From Salticus scenicus (taxonomy: Eukaryota > Arthropoda > Arachnida > Araneae > Salticidae), in NCBI GenBank assembly GCA_963930645.1, contig OZ005651.1, forward strand, positions 126,018,231 to 126,082,230: a stretch of 64,000 bases of DNA, written 5' to 3'. This document shows positions 8,976-21,589 of this stretch, one piece after another. A program made the position numbers and the translations under genes. Positions within the stretch are counted from its first letter, which is position 1. Each line of letters starts with the position of its first letter. The notes beneath the pieces are model-generated. The model worked only from the letters and a program-made list of their open reading frames with translations, was not told where the DNA came from and made no database searches.

Positions 8976-10345
8976 AAAATTTTAAAGCAGATGAATAACA
9001 ATGAAACCACGAAGCAACAATGAAATTCACTGATTGATTACATTGTGTTTAATAGTATAATTAGAATTTAAAAAACAGTTGACAACTCAAAAAGGAAGAA
9101 ACTGAAATTTTATTGGAAAAAGAAAGTTTGCATAGTAATACAAAGTACCTTCTGCTTTTTTTTTATTTAATTTCACAAACCCACCCAACCATCCAGCCTT
9201 ACAACACCACCCCACCTCCGTAATCAAACACATATATATATATATATATACAGCATCACAAGTTTTCGTAGACGTGTGGTGTAAAATTTATCTATAATGC
9301 AAAAAACTTCGTAGTAATTAATAATGAGTATTTTTTCAATTAAACTTTTCCAAATGCAGAATATATAACTAAAAAAAATGATTTTTTTTTTTTCAAACTA
9401 AATCTAATAAGTGCCAAATAGCTTAAAAGTTTAATGTTTTTAAATTAATAAATTGCTGATAGATATCAAGCTTCGCATGATTTTTTAAAATATGATCATT
9501 TTTCGAGAACTAATTAAATATTCATTTTGTAAATAATTCAAACATATTACGAACTGCACCTTACGAAATCCATTTTTCTAGTCTCAATGTATAATAAAGT
9601 AAAAGAAAAAAAAACATTTTTACTACCTTAAATGCTTTCTTTCTATATTAAAAAAATAATAATAATAAGCTTATTTATTTTTATTTCTTCGAATCTTGAA
9701 TAATAGAGGCAAATCGTAAAATTCTTCTGAAAATAGAACATATCGATTTTTCGCATTCTAAAAATCTAATTTCAAATCTCGTAAAAAAGGGGCTGAAGTT
9801 TCTTAAGGAAAACTTTTTTAAATTAAATTTATTTTATTAATTAAAATCCCTCGAAAAATCATACATAACAAGAATTATGTTAGGAAAGCTTTGGTGTTTT
9901 TCGCTAGTATTCTTTGGAAACACTTACAATATATTTTTTGTTTGCAACTTGCTGATAAATTTAAACGCATCAAATTTATTTTTTTAATAAAATGAAAAGC
10001 TTTGGATTTACAAATATTTATTATATTATAGTAACTAGCTGCATTAAATTTGAAAGAAAGTTACAGCAAATTATAAAAATCGAAAAGGTGTAAAGATATA
10101 GGAAAATGTATTGAGTAACAAAATTGCACACCATTCACAATTATAAACTGATTTATTCAAAGCGATGAGATATAAAATATAAGTATTAAGAAAGTTTCCC
10201 TTGTATAGGCTAAAATGTCTAAATTTCATTTCTTGTAAAATAAAATATCTTATTTTTAGCATTTCTCAAAAGTAGCCACATATAGACACAACAGTCAATC
10301 AATTAACCACTGATTAAAAAATCGTCATTTACGATTTACAAAATG
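8976..10345. other. AT-rich stretch, no gene seen
   Basis: Contains a (TA)n run at 9232-9250 and several A/T homopolymers. No gene, TIR pair or RNA recognised. Confidence 0.4.
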
Positions 10346-10347
10346 TA

Positions 10348-10699
10348 CAGTCGGAAAAAAAAAAAAAAAAAAAAAAAAAAACGCAGCACTCGACGTAACT
10401 TCGTTGCTAATAGATGTAGAAAAATGTAATAGGCATCATTCGACGGGGAATTGTGAGTAGTTTCAGAAAATGAACTGAAATTTTTAATTGGGGGTCGCGC
10501 ACCAACTTTGATTTTTTCAATGGTAATGCCCCATTTTTATTTTATATTTGAATTCCTGGGATCGCGACAACGCGAAAAAGTACTTTGGTTCTATATTTTA
10601 CTTATTTTTTCACTGAGTTATAAGCGTTCAAAGTTTGAAGGTGCTAATGTTAAATTCATATTTCAAATTTTTATTAATATCTTCACAAAAAATAACTTG

Positions 10700-10747
<48 letters not shown>

Positions 10748-12782
10748 CGATAAACAGTGAAAAAACCCAAACATAATCCATCATTACTTTTGATTCTGAA
10801 AAATATTAATAAATTCATATTCATTAAAATTATGAATTATGACCTATATTAATTTTTACATAAAATGAATCCTAATGCCGAAAAATATGGGTGTGGAATT
10901 TTACAGCTCATTCCAGTTATTAGTTTTCGAGATATAAATAAATCTTTCTTTTGGAGTGGTTTAGGGGGCCGTTTCTTATAAAGTTTTGCATGAGATAACG
11001 AATCAAATCTTGAAAAATAACAAGGAAAATTAAACAAAATATGTTTATTTTTTATTTACGGGTCAAATTATACAACAACAACGTCAAACGCAAAGAAATG
11101 AAATAAAAATTATGATTTTTGGACATTTGTGTTAGCATCAAGAATTCCTGTTTTCTAAAGAAGACAAGCCCCGCCTTCATCGTTCTTCAAAACAAAACAA
11201 TACAGAAAAGAAAAGTAAATGTGACATTGAGTATTCGTGTTAAACCCCTTATTTTATGTTGACAAAAATATGCACAAGTGATATTTACTTTATCGATTAC
11301 TGGTGATGAGTTTTGAATCTATTAAACTAACACTAGAAGAAAAAAAAAAAAACTAAATAGGCGGGGTTTACTGTTTTAAATAGAAAAATTGGTAAATGTA
11401 AAAATCGTCAATTAAAAAAAACGAATGGAATTGGAATGGAAGACAGACTTGTAAAATCGTTTCTTAACTACCGGTATAGTTAAAGGATTAATCATTTGCT
11501 TCATATATTGTTTTATTTTTATTTATTTATTTATTTTGTAGGAGGGAGGATTATTATTTTAAGGATACTTTAGTCTTTAAAATTTCAATAATATATTTTA
11601 ACTTTATATGTATTTTTAAATATACTTTTACTTTTATAAATATATTTTAACACTTTTTGCGACCGCAGGATTTTGTAATTCTGACAGTAAGATCCGCCTA
11701 AGGGTTATTCTCTCAAAATAAAGTATTTCAGAATAAATTTTCTGTATTCACAATTATATTACAAATGGACATACAGTATAATTATATTCTTTCTAATCAA
11801 TATATTTCTCTCCATAGTATATTTTATTGCAAAAATATGAACACTAGGTACACACTTAAGAAATAAGTAACACACAAATTACGAAATAAAAGCCCCTAAG
11901 AGAGTTATAGATTTTCAAATGATGTGAATCTACGTCAGTAGTCGCGAAAGGGTTAATTAAGAAATTATATTTTCATAGAAATTATAAAACGAATCGTACA
12001 GTTCCAAAGAGTTCAACTGACCCAAAACTGGCAATTGCGATTAAAATTGTTTAATATTTACTTCATGAACCCTCACAATAATTTATCCGAAAAGATTTAG
12101 TTTATGCGTTGTTGTATATACATATCTATATTATTTCATTTCGTATTTTATGTTACACCTACGAAAGAAAATTTCAGCTTTAATGGTGATCACTACAGCC
12201 ATAATAGACATTTTTACTTGAAAAATATTGCACTTTTTTCAAAGGGTACAGTCTGGACAAATCGCAAGTGTAACGTATTTAAATAGAATTAAAATTATTT
12301 AAAAAAGTACTGAAGTATATACAAATCTAAGAAGCTGAATTCAGGATAATTAAGGAACTTGAAAAGGGTCAATCTTTTATTAATTTTTATAACTCTTTTT
12401 CTCCTGAAAGATTTCCGGTGTAAAACATTAAAATTTTGTCTGTTTCTTATAGGATCTTAATTTTATTTTTCTACATTTACAGATAACCCCCTAACACATT
12501 TTTTATTATAACTCTATAAATACTAAAGATAAAGTATACAAACAGTATACTTTTCCGCACTGCCAGACTCTCGGAAATTCGAATATAAAGTCCAAATTGG
12601 GTGTTACTATTGAAAAAATCAAAGTTGGCGCTCGTTTCAATATGTAGATAACCCCTAATTCAAAAATCGACAGCATTTTCGAAAAGTGCATTTAATTTCC
12701 TGTTGAATGATGTCTATTAAATTTTTCTGCGTCAATTAATAATGAAATTACAGCGAGTGCTGCGATTTTTTTTCCCCGACTG
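10348..12782. mobile_element. 2.4-kb TIR element, TA target site, CAGTCGG ends, no transposase
   Basis: Flanked by TA (10346-10347 and 12783-12784). The ends are CAGTCGGAAAAA and its inverted partner TTTTCCCCGACTG. Inverted similarity extends about 300 bp inward: both arms share CGCAGCACTCG and CCAACTTTGATTTTTTCAAT, then more diverged sequence down to about 10640 and 12490. No transposase was recognised inside. A (TA)n run sits at 10702-10746 and a piggyBac-type MITE is nested at 11651-11952. The arms resemble those of the larger element at 54788-61284. TA duplication and CAG ends suggest a Tc1/mariner-type or pogo-type mobiliser. Confidence 0.8.
11651..11952. mobile_element. piggyBac-type MITE, TTAA target duplication
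   Basis: Flanked by TTAA at 11647-11650 and 11953-11956. The left end CACTTTTTGCGAC and the right end GTCGCGAAAGGG are imperfect inverted repeats of the CCYTTTNGCGAC type common in piggyBac-derived elements. It is 302 bp long with no coding sequence, nested in the 10348-12782 element and so younger than it. Confidence 0.7.
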
Positions 12783-12784
12783 TA

Positions 12785-13435
12785 CATAAATAAAATGCTA
12801 TAATTTTACAAAATAAATAAAATAGCAGCATATTTTACTATCATATATGGCATTATATTTCGCAATGTCAGAATGAAATGTAATGGCAACGCAAGTATAG
12901 TGTACAAAATACAAAAAAATATTTGACATGAAATATTTGGCTAATGAGTAATTTCATTCTCATAGTTCAAACAACAATATTGTCTGTACCACAGACAAGT
13001 GATACCTAAACTGTTGATTTAATTTCAAGATGTTATATAGGGCTCTTTTGCGATAATGGCTGCAGCTTACGGGCGCATTTTAGTCACATTTGTTTGGCAC
13101 AATATTAAAGTATTGTTATAAACTTTGAATTTTTATTTTTAAGGTTGAAGATAGTGAAGCCGCACTCACACGGTCGAAATTGCTCTGAGATTGTAAGCGT
13201 AAGTTGTCTATGGACAGTTTAGTGAATTGAGGGTAAGGTGTCCTGTAGAATTTCGTTTATCTGGCGTTGGTTTTGGAGGTAGTGTAGATTGTCCAAGGAG
13301 AATTGAGCTAGTTGAAAGTAAGGTGTCCATTAGATTTTCGTTTAGTGGACGTTTTTTTAGTAGGAAGTGGAAAAAGTACTTGGAGCAAGATTTTGGATGT
13401 TGGGATGTTTTAGATTTCACTTGTATATCAGTAGG
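12785..13435. other. unannotated stretch with a short internal repeat
   Basis: AAGGTGTCC followed by a TTTCGTTTA block occurs at about 13232 and again at about 13321 with 89-bp spacing. The plus strand stays open from 13227 to 13493 (88 codons) but shows no recognisable domain and runs into the next element's terminus, so it is not called as a gene. Confidence 0.4.
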
Positions 13436-13438
13436 GGA

Positions 13439-15013
13439 GACAGGGGCTAGTTGTGACGTTTTCGTCATTTTTAATATTAGCTGTAAGATTTGAACTGAAG
13501 TGAAACATATAGTATATCATGCCATAGAGAAAACCTTGTGTAATATATTTATAAAACTGTTATCAATTTTATTAAAGTTTTCATACCACAAAATGTATTT
13601 TGCGTAACCTCGAAATTTATTACAACTTGCTCAGTAGCGGGACTAGTACTAGTGACGTGCTTGGGGCACATTGTGGCATATAAATGACACATACAAACAC
13701 ATAGTAACTTATACAAATTATGCGAGAAAGGTAATTAAATGCAATATTTTAAATCAACAATGATAAATTTAGTCATTTATATCGTTCTTAACACAATAAA
13801 AACACATTCATTTTTTTAATAACACTGTAAACCAAATGAAAAAAAAAAAAGTTAAATTACTAACACTTTTAAACTCTTAGTCTTTTATAAAGCTACATTT
13901 AGATACACTTAAAAATAGAAATAAAAGAAAAAACTGTGTTAGTCGGGAAAGAAATAAAAGGTAGGCCAACACAAATCTTTGGCCATATTGGTCTTTGACT
14001 CGGTAGCTTACTACAACGTGTAGGTCTATGTCCTATAGGCCTACCGATATTTTTAATCATTCCTTGTAATCGCTTGTTTCAGCGTCTGATTTGCAATTAA
14101 TATAAATATTTTTGGTACATTTGACATGAGCCCTCTTATACATGTCATGCATTGCACCCAGTTTTCTCTGGATCTAGAAATTTTGCATTGCTCCAAGCAA
14201 TCTAGAGCAAACTAGAGATAATCAATTTTCGTAATCTCCAGAGCTATCCGATTCTCGCTACTTCATTTTTTTTTCAATAATTAGTTTTTTTTTTATGATG
14301 CACTGATTGGCCTTTTCCTATAGTGTGGATATCATACGTGGTATTTATATCCCATTTCAATATCTCCTTCCGTATTAGTACTCTTCCTTTTATTCATGTA
14401 TCTAAGAAATGACATAGTATTTATACTAAACGTCCTTGGGCTTTCCTTAAAGTGCACCTTCCGGAATTTACTTCTATTGCAGCCGTCTCATAATCTTCTA
14501 AAGTAGCTTCAGCTCTTTCAGTTTGCCTTTTATAATTTCTCACCACTTTTTTTCTGAAATATAAAAACCTGCATTAAAAATCATGCTGGGGCAAGTAGTG
14601 ACACTGTCACAACATGCCTCCTACTTCGTCACAACTAGCCCCGCTTTACGCCGTTTTGAACTTTATTCATTAGATTCCGAAAGGTTGTCATGATTAACAA
14701 ATTAAATACATAGAATAACAGCTCAAAATATAAATATTCAAATAATGTTAGGGAAGTTTACGTACCTCACGATTCCTCGTGGCAAGGATGATTCCAACGT
14801 AGGCCACAAAATTTACTTTTGTAATAGAAAACACGATACATAATTTTATCTCGAAAACAGTGCAACGCTGTATTTCCAAACATGCACAGCACACTACAAT
14901 AATTAACCTGTTTACTCACATGACGCGACAGGTTCTGCAACCTATCTGCACATTCAGGAAGCTCTATAGCACTACTTGCCCGCTGTCACAACTAACCCCA
15001 GTCTCCCCTACTG
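13439..15013 (-). mobile_element. pogo/Tigger-like transposon relic
   Basis: Terminal inverted repeats: CAGTAGGGGAGACAGGGG at the left and, reading inward from 15013 on the minus strand, CAGTAGGGGAGACTGGGG. Both continue with CTAGTTGTGAC or a one-base variant. A third, internal copy of the block (CACAACTAGCCCC) lies near 14627-14640. A TA precedes the left end by one base; the right side has no clean TA, so the target duplication is not proven. The minus strand encodes a Pipsqueak-type HTH remnant at 14330-14560. The interior left of about 14150 has no recognised transposase sequence, so it looks like a deletion derivative. Confidence 0.65.
14330..14560 (-). pseudogene. HTH_psq-type transposase N-terminal remnant
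   Basis: On the minus strand, after a TTTCAG acceptor-like site at about 14556, the frame reads KKVVRNYKRQTERAEATLED and YETAAIEVNSGRCTLRKAQG, matching the Pipsqueak-type DNA-binding domain of pogo/Tigger transposases (the RNYKRKT start and SLRKA block). After a frameshift come MSFLRYMNKRKS and EGDIEMGYKYHV, which fit the loop to the next helix and the conserved MGYK block. Stops and frameshifts show decay. The catalytic DDE region was not found. Confidence 0.65.
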
Positions 15014-15788
15014 AAGTGAAGTACAGAGTGGCCATAATTAAACTGCAAGTGTTCAAGAGGTGCTGGAGAGAAAACTACTGGGAATATTCCAGTGAAATTG
15101 AGTATCTACAGGTTTCAGAACATGCGCAAGTCAAATATGAAAAAAAAAATCGCCATTTTTTCCCGATAGATGGCGCTGTGTCGTGTTTCAATGCTTATCG
15201 ACGGCATACATGCAAATTTTAAGCCCATCGAACAGTATAAAAACAAGACCACATTGAGTAATTGTCAATCATGACTCTGAATAAAATGGAACGTGCATTG
15301 TTAGTGAAGATATTCTATCAGAATGGTAGCAATTATTCAGCAGCTCTGAAAGAATACCGGACGTTTAAGAAGAGGTCCAAAGAGTGTCAATGGATTGAAA
15401 AATATTATTTCTAAATTTGAAGAAACAGGAGAAATAGGCGTTATTCCAGGCACAAGAGGGCGGCGTCCCGTAAACCCGGAAACAGTGCAACAAACTGATG
15501 ACGCTATTGCTACTACGAGTAGCAGTTCAGGAGCCATTATGCTGCAAAAAGCGAGCGCAAGAAATGTGGCTCGGACATTACCTCATCCCTGGTCAACTGT
15601 ACATAAAGTGTTGCGCCACATTCTTCGGCGTTATCCGTATAAAATTTAAATGCTTTAGGAATTGAAATCTCATTATGACACCCGAAGAATTCATTTGGAA
15701 AACTTTGTCCTGTCGAAAATCAGTGAGGATGATACTTGAACACAGAGCATCTTGTGGACAGACGAGGCGCATTTTACACTATCATGTA

Positions 15789-17177
15789 CACTCTTTCTCA
15801 TAATTATAAGGACACCCGTTTTTCTATATTAACTAAACACTGAACATTATTATTTAAACAAATATATTTTTTATTAATTTGAATTTCATTAATAGACTAT
15901 ATTTAAAAAGTTTTATCGTTTTTCTATCTTAAAAAACTTTAAATATCGTAAAAAGATGATTTTTCATGCGTTCGCAATTATAAGAACAGCTCGAATTTTA
16001 ATATTTTTTTTCAGTTATTCTTTAAATTAATATTTTATGCGGTTTCTTTTTAGGGTTAAACAGTCAGACATTCTCTTTGGTATATATATATACATTTTTT
16101 TTTTATATTCAGTTTCAATACCATTTCATATAGCATATATGATATTCTAAATACATTTAAACTATTTAAAATTGCTTTCCACTTGCATGAACTTTTCTAA
16201 TATCATAAATAAGGTTTTTTCAACTTTTAGGCCATGGGAAAGGCAATAATACGGAAGTTTCTTTCTTCAAACTATTCCCTATTGCGCTAAAAGTAGAGCA
16301 AAATTGTAAGTCTTGTTGAAAAAAAGTATTATTACCCCTCAAAATCTAACAAAAATCAGATAATTCGACGTTTAAAATTTGCGGATATTCTCTTGATGTT
16401 CATAATAATAGAAAAAATTCCTAAATTCATTCTGCCTTCAGTAAAAGCAGCTCCCCAGAGCACCATAGATCCACCTTAAAATGCCCGATTCATATCTGCC
16501 TTTAAAAAATCTTATCTGTCTTTCGCTATCTTCAGATCGTGTCATTAACTGTTAAAACCATTTGGTTAATCAATAATAAAATGTTTTTCAAAAATTACAA
16601 GCAAATTCAGCAGCAGTCATTATGAGTAGAACAGTAAGAGGAATTATGAGTCTTCGATCTCTGTAAAACAACTCTGATTTTGCACCAGATCGCTCTCCTA
16701 TCGAACCAGCAGTTCAACGTTTGATCACATTTCCTTCAGCAATTTTAGATCTTCAAATTTCATTAGAAATTCGGCGGATTGAAACTATCCTTCCACTTAA
16801 AAAACACATTTATCATACTTCACGACATGAACGCTCTGTTTTTCGAGGAATTATCAGTAATGTCCGTCCAAGAAAAATTAAAGGCTTATATATGAATTAA
16901 TCTAGCCCAGTGGTTAACGAATTCGCATGTCAACTGTAATTTATCCGCTAGTAAGTTAAATAAAACGAAAAAATCTTGATAATTATGAACATCTAAAAAC
17001 GTGGAAAAAAATATATTTTGCATTATTTTTTATTAATTTTGTTTCATATTAAAAAATTATAGCAGTTTTGGTTTTTAGAATACTAGATATATTAAGTGCA
17101 CTTAGGATAATCTTGTTCACAATTATTTTTACATTAGTTATTTCAAAATAGTGTCTTTATAAATATGAGAAGGAGTG
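15789..17177 (-). mobile_element. Tc1-like element nested in the mariner-like transposase
   Basis: 1389 bp flanked by TA (15787-15788 and 17178-17179). The left end CACTCTTTCTCATAATTATA and the right end, on the minus strand, CACTCCTTCTCATATTTATA are clear inverted repeats, followed by AAGGACAC or AAAGACAC and a TTTTT block. The minus strand encodes a decayed Tc1 transposase. The insertion duplicated the TA in the host transposase, which gives the order of events. Confidence 0.85.
16150..16960 (-). pseudogene. Tc1-like transposase relic
   Basis: Minus strand, heavily decayed. From about 16800 downward the frame reads VSIRRISNEI, then NVIKR and TAGSIGERSGAKSEL with DRRLII, matching the first HTH, the GRP-like hinge and the D-R-x-L-I start of the second HTH in Tc1 transposases. 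Near 16480 GSMVLWGAAFTEGRMNLG is the GGxxxMVWGA block of the catalytic domain, and FFQQDLQFCS near 16320 is the second-aspartate block (QQD). Stops interrupt most blocks. The third acidic residue was not located. Confidence 0.7.
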
Positions 17178-18184
17178 TAGTGTAAGTACGCATAACTGCA
17201 AATATGGGGCACGAGCAACCAATACGCTAAACGTGAAAAAACCCCTCCATTCTGATTATGTAACTGTATGGTGTGGAATGACTTGTGATTTTCTTTTGGG
17301 CCCATATTTCTTTGAGACCCCAACTCCAAGTGGTCCCAAACGCTGTAATGTTACAGGGACTAGCGACGGTGCGATGTTGAGAGAATAATTGATTCCAGTA
17401 TTGCAAGAGAGACATTGTTTAGAAACCACGATATTTATGCAGGACGTAGCACCCCCTCACATCGCTAAAACTGTTAAAGAATTGCTACATGATACCTTTG
17501 GTGCGGACCGAGTCGTAAGCAGAGGTTTCGAAAACAGCTTGGCCCCCACTTTCACCGGACCTTAATCCTTGCAATTTTTATCTGTGGGGACATCTGAAAG
17601 ATATGGTTTATAGAGAACGACATGCTTCTGTTGCTGAATTGAAATCTAGCATAACGAGACACGTGAGGTGTGTTACAACAGAGATTTTAAATGCGACAGT
17701 GGACCATACAGTTTTACGTTTTCCGCATGTGGTTGCATCTGGTGGTTCGCATATTGAGCACATCATGTGATAATTTCATTGAATAAATAATGGTTTAATT
17801 GTTTTCCAAAGCGTCTTTATGGATTGTTTAATTTGTGAACTTAATTTACGTTAATTTTTAATTTCATGATTACTGTAAAAATTTAATTACTGAAACGAAT
17901 TGTATGGAATTTTGATAAACTGTAAGTGATGTTTTATATTGTTTATATGCCTCTTGAATGTCATTATGCTCAGTCTATCAGTTTTGAAAGTTGTATATGC
18001 CACCGGTGAGCGTTGAGATACGGTACAGCGCCACCTATCGGGTGAAAATGGCGATTTCTTTTTTGGCATATTTGATTTGCGCATGTTCTGAAACGTGTAG
18101 ATACCAAATTTCATTGGAATATTCCCAGTAGTTTTCTCTCCAGCACCCCTTGAACACTTGCAGTTTAATTATGGTCACCCTGTA

Positions 18185-21020
18185 TTTGTCCAGTTTAACT
18201 ATTTAAGAAAGCTTCAATGAATCTTGAGGTATACTTTTGGAGAATAAAGGTATGAAAATGCTATACTTACAAAGTGAGTTTTATCTGGCAAATTATCGAA
18301 CTTAAGAATTTATTGGTGAGTTAAATTAATATTCGGACACATTAACATTAAGTCACTTTCTATGTTAAATTTAAGTAAAAAGTAAAATAAGGTTAGAGAG
18401 ATGTTCATGTTAATGTTGGAAAGTAAAATAATGTTCCTCTTCCTTTTGAAGCTCTAAAAAAAGAAAGTTTTTTTTTTAATACTTTTAATTATTGTTTTTA
18501 GAAATTTACACGAAGCAACTTGGTGGAAAATCAAGGGGCTACAATGAACCAGCCCTTACAACTCTCTTATGCCAATTTGGGTGTGAATTCGATTAGAAAT
18601 GATAATTATATATATTGAAAAATTTATTTATAACTCAGCTAGTGCAGACATAAAAATAAACAAAGAGTATTAAATAATAATTATGAAAAAATATAACAAT
18701 GCAAAGATTTTCTTTCTGATGTGATGGATATATATATATATATATATATAACCACAATTTCTAAACAACCAGTTGGAAATTTTTGTCAAATGAAATTTAT
18801 CGATACATCTATGCTGTTTATATGCAAGTAAAATTTCATTAAAAATTAAATTATAACTATTGTAGTGTAAATGATTCTAACAAGTAGAGTCTTATTATCT
18901 GTAAGAAAGTTAGCTAAATAGACAATATTGTGGTGCACCGAGTTTCTTAAGCCGTGTTATAAAACATATTTAATTTTAAAAAATCAGTAAGAGTATATGA
19001 ATAATGTAATTATACTAATTTCTTGTCAATATTCCAAGTATTAGAGTTTCTTCAATGCTATTACTTCAAAACCAGTTTTGAATATCATTACTTCTAAAAA
19101 AGAAAAAAATATTATTATTATTATTATTTTATTATCATTATTAAATAATTCAGAAATTAGTATTTTAAAATTATGATACTCAAAGTGCACGTCACAGAAA
19201 TAAATGCGAAATAAAAGCAGACGACAATGTTATGTTATTAATAGCTTGAACTATCCCAATTTCTTTTGTTAAAAATTTCATATATATTTAATCCATAAAT
19301 ACATATTTATATTGGCAATGTTTCAGATATCAATTATCGGAAGATTTCTTTATATTACTAAAAAAGTCAAATTAGTAAAGATTCCTCACGAAAACTACGT
19401 ACATTATAAGATTATTCTTTCTATTCGCAATATAAAAAAAAAAAAAAAAAAATCAAGTTGAGAAGTTAGCACTGTACAAATGTAATATGGAACAATATGA
19501 GGCGCCATTTCTTTTTCCATTAAAAAACAAGATCCCTCCAGTGAATATTTTCCTGAATAGCCGAAACTTTTGTATGCATGTATGTATTATTATTATTATT
19601 GTATATATTTCTTTTTTCTTTTTTTTCTGTGTGTGTGTATCAACACTTATTTTTGGAATCCACATCTTATTTCTGGCAGTATTTTTAAGAAAGTAGATTA
19701 TGTATATATATATAAAGGTAGTTTTCTTTGTAATAAAAAAATTATAAAGCACATTTTCTAAAACTACATAAAAAAATTGAATGAAAGGAAAATGACTACT
19801 ATGTAAGTTATTTTATTGCTTATGAGGAATGTAATTTTCTGTCTTTTATCAAGTCAAATTCTTCTGCAGAATAAGTTTTTATAAAATCAGTAAATTTAAT
19901 AGGTTTTTTGAGCATTATATATATGAGTGAAAATGTCGTAAATAATTTCCGATATTTATAATAGTAAAATCTATGTGTCCGTCTATAGATGACAAATATT
20001 TTGTATCTCAAAAATTAATGCCCAGAATTTTAATAACTTTCTTGATTAAGACTGTAACGTTCTAAGCTTACAATAATTTATCACTCGGTTGGTGAATAAA
20101 TTATGAATATAACTTGATTAAATGAAAATATTGAGTGAAAACAGTTAGGGTTCGATAAAATGGGATGATTTTTTTTTTACAGCTGTCAAAGAATTCTTTT
20201 TAATAGTTCGTATGATTAATTTTTGAAAAGTTTGCTAATTACGATACGATTAGTAATAAAATTTATAAAGAAAAATCCGTTAAAAGAAAATCCAGCTAAG
20301 AGCTGGGATCGGCATAGGAGAAAGATCACTTCTAGAAACGAGTCCTGGCGACCCTTTCGCTGGCACTCCAGAAGAACCATTCTATCATCTCTTTTCTCCT
20401 AACATTACAGCTTAGTTCCGGGAGAAAGAACATAAGGATGATTTCTCCATTTTTTTCACTATCGGCCAACTTCTTTATGGAAGCATCTTTTTTTTTTTTT
20501 TTTTTTTCTTTTTCCCCAGATTATTTTCTCTGACCATCAAGTATCTCCAACATTCTTTTATTGTTTATTTAGCATTTAACACCTAGATAGTTTGCAAAGT
20601 AAGAAGCAATCCATTTCTCGTGTTTTAAGACACGAGGGTTTATTATTACAACAAAGTTTTTGCATCTCGTAGCATTTTTTCACACTTGGGAAAGTCTATA
20701 GTAATTTCTTACACGCATAACTCAATATAAAATGGTTCTATTTAGATTCAAGTGCATATCGCTATTTAGATTTAAGTGGATTTCTATTTTCTATATAATT
20801 GGGTAAAAAAAAAAAAAATACGTATTTTGGAATTTACAAAATGTCAGAAAAAAAAATCATTTTAGAATTAAAAATCCACGTATTTTAACCAAAATTCGAA
20901 GTCCAGATTTGATTGTTTATTTGACAAAGGTAGTTAGCAGCAACCAATTTCAAAGTTCTCTACTAATGTCCCTTAAAAGTTGCTACGGTGAACTGTTGCT
21001 TTTACTCCCCATGTATGCAC
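18185..21020. other. AT-rich stretch, no gene seen
   Basis: Holds (TA)n at 18729-18751, an ATT microsatellite near 19110-19127, a poly-A at 19434-19452, (TAT)n/T-rich sequence at 19585-19630 and a poly-T at 20487-20508. A GC-richer block at 20285-20440 (ending in ACCCTTTCGCTGGCAC-type sequence) is not recognised. Open frames at 19453-19761 are low-complexity artefacts. Confidence 0.4.
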
Positions 21021-21085
21021 ACTTATTTTTTGCCTGATGAAAGGTCGAGTAATCATTTTGATCCGAAATAAGTGTTTTGAGATTT
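21020..21085 (+). ncRNA. hammerhead-like sequence, diverged
   Basis: CTGATGA at 21034-21040 and GAAA at 21065-21068 are the right distance apart for a hammerhead core, with AAGGTCG and TTTTGATCC as a weakened stem II. Downstream the order GAG-TTT-GCATTTTATGGTG of the PLE terminus is recognisable in worn form, including GGTGCATTTTATTGC near 21138. Stem III is no longer palindromic. Likely a dead relative of the copies at 4607 and 29270. Confidence 0.55.
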
Positions 21086-21197
21086 TACATTTGATGTTTT
21101 TTTTTACTTTTTTTCATTTCACAACAGTAGTTTTTTGGTGCATTTTATTGCAGTTTGTTTACTCTTGTCTTGCATGTATAAATCAATTGCTAAAAAA

Positions 21198-21495
21198 CCA
21201 AGCAGCACAGAAACGTTCTCTGAACGTTCAAAAATTGTTCTGCAAACACGCTCTAAGAACGTTAAATTTGAACGTGTTATAGACGTCTATTTGTCCATCT
21301 TGAAGACGTACAATAGTACGGTTCAGAGAACGTTCAATGAACGTGTAACTATCACCATCGGTGTTATAGAAGCGTTCTGAGAACGTTCTATGTATACGGT
21401 CTCAGAACGTTCAAAACGTTTTTAGAACGTTTTCAAAACGTTATAAACATTTTCAGAACGTTCTAGAAAACGTACTGTAAATGTTCTAAAATAGT
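21198..21495. repeat. GAACGTTC-rich repeat (terminus CCAAGCAGCAC)
   Basis: About eleven AACGTT cores, most within GAACGTTC or AAAACGTT, lie within 270 bp. The segment begins CCAAGCAGCACAGAAACGTTC. A second segment at about 27270-27460 has the same motif density and ends, in inverted orientation, with a matching terminus. These are probably two ends or two copies of one element family. No coding sequence. Confidence 0.7.
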
Positions 21496-21589
21496 GTAGT
21501 TAAAAAAAAAAAAAAAAAAAAAAAAATGTGACGTCATTATAAAAAATCACCTCAGTACGGGCGTTTAGAAGTAAAAAGTACATAGCTGA

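Larger units (their letters stand above)
15271..17770 (+). pseudogene. mariner-like transposase (DUF4817-type N-terminus), split by a Tc1 insertion
   Basis: Would cut and reinsert the element at TA sites. It starts at ATG 15271: MTLNKMERALLVKIFYQNG, then YSAALKEYRTFKK, an HTH of the DUF4817 type. After a frameshift come KNIISKFEETGEIG and GRRPVNPETVQQTDDAIAT. The first catalytic block WTDEAHFTL lies at 15757-15780. Here the nested element enters at a TA. Dropping it with one TA copy lets the frame run straight on to STHNCKYGA, then DYVTVWCGM and GPKRCNVTG. MQDVAPPHIAKT carries the second acidic residue and SPDLNPCNFYLWG the third, about 40 residues later across a frameshift. The stop is TGA 17768-17770. 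Other frameshifts and stops make it inactive. Confidence 0.85.
15024..18182 (+). mobile_element. mariner-like transposon with about 190-bp TIRs
   Basis: Flanked by TA (15022-15023 and 18183-18184). The left end is CAGAGTGGCCATAATTAAAC and the right, inward on the minus strand, CAGGGTGACCATAATTAAAC. Inverted similarity continues about 190 bp, including CTACTGGGAATATTCC and a GATAGATGGCGCTG-like block (15024-15230 against 17990-18182). A complete Tc1-like element (15789-17177) is inserted in its transposase gene; without it the element would be about 1.77 kb, a normal length for this group. Confidence 0.88.

Noticed and set aside
13227..13493. 88-codon plus-strand open frame
   Set aside because: Runs across the terminus of the 13439-15013 element and has an internal 89-bp repeat; no domain found.
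19453..19761. Overlapping open frames on both strands
   Set aside because: All are rich in I/Y/F/K from TAT and poly-T tracts; no conserved motif and no splice or start context.
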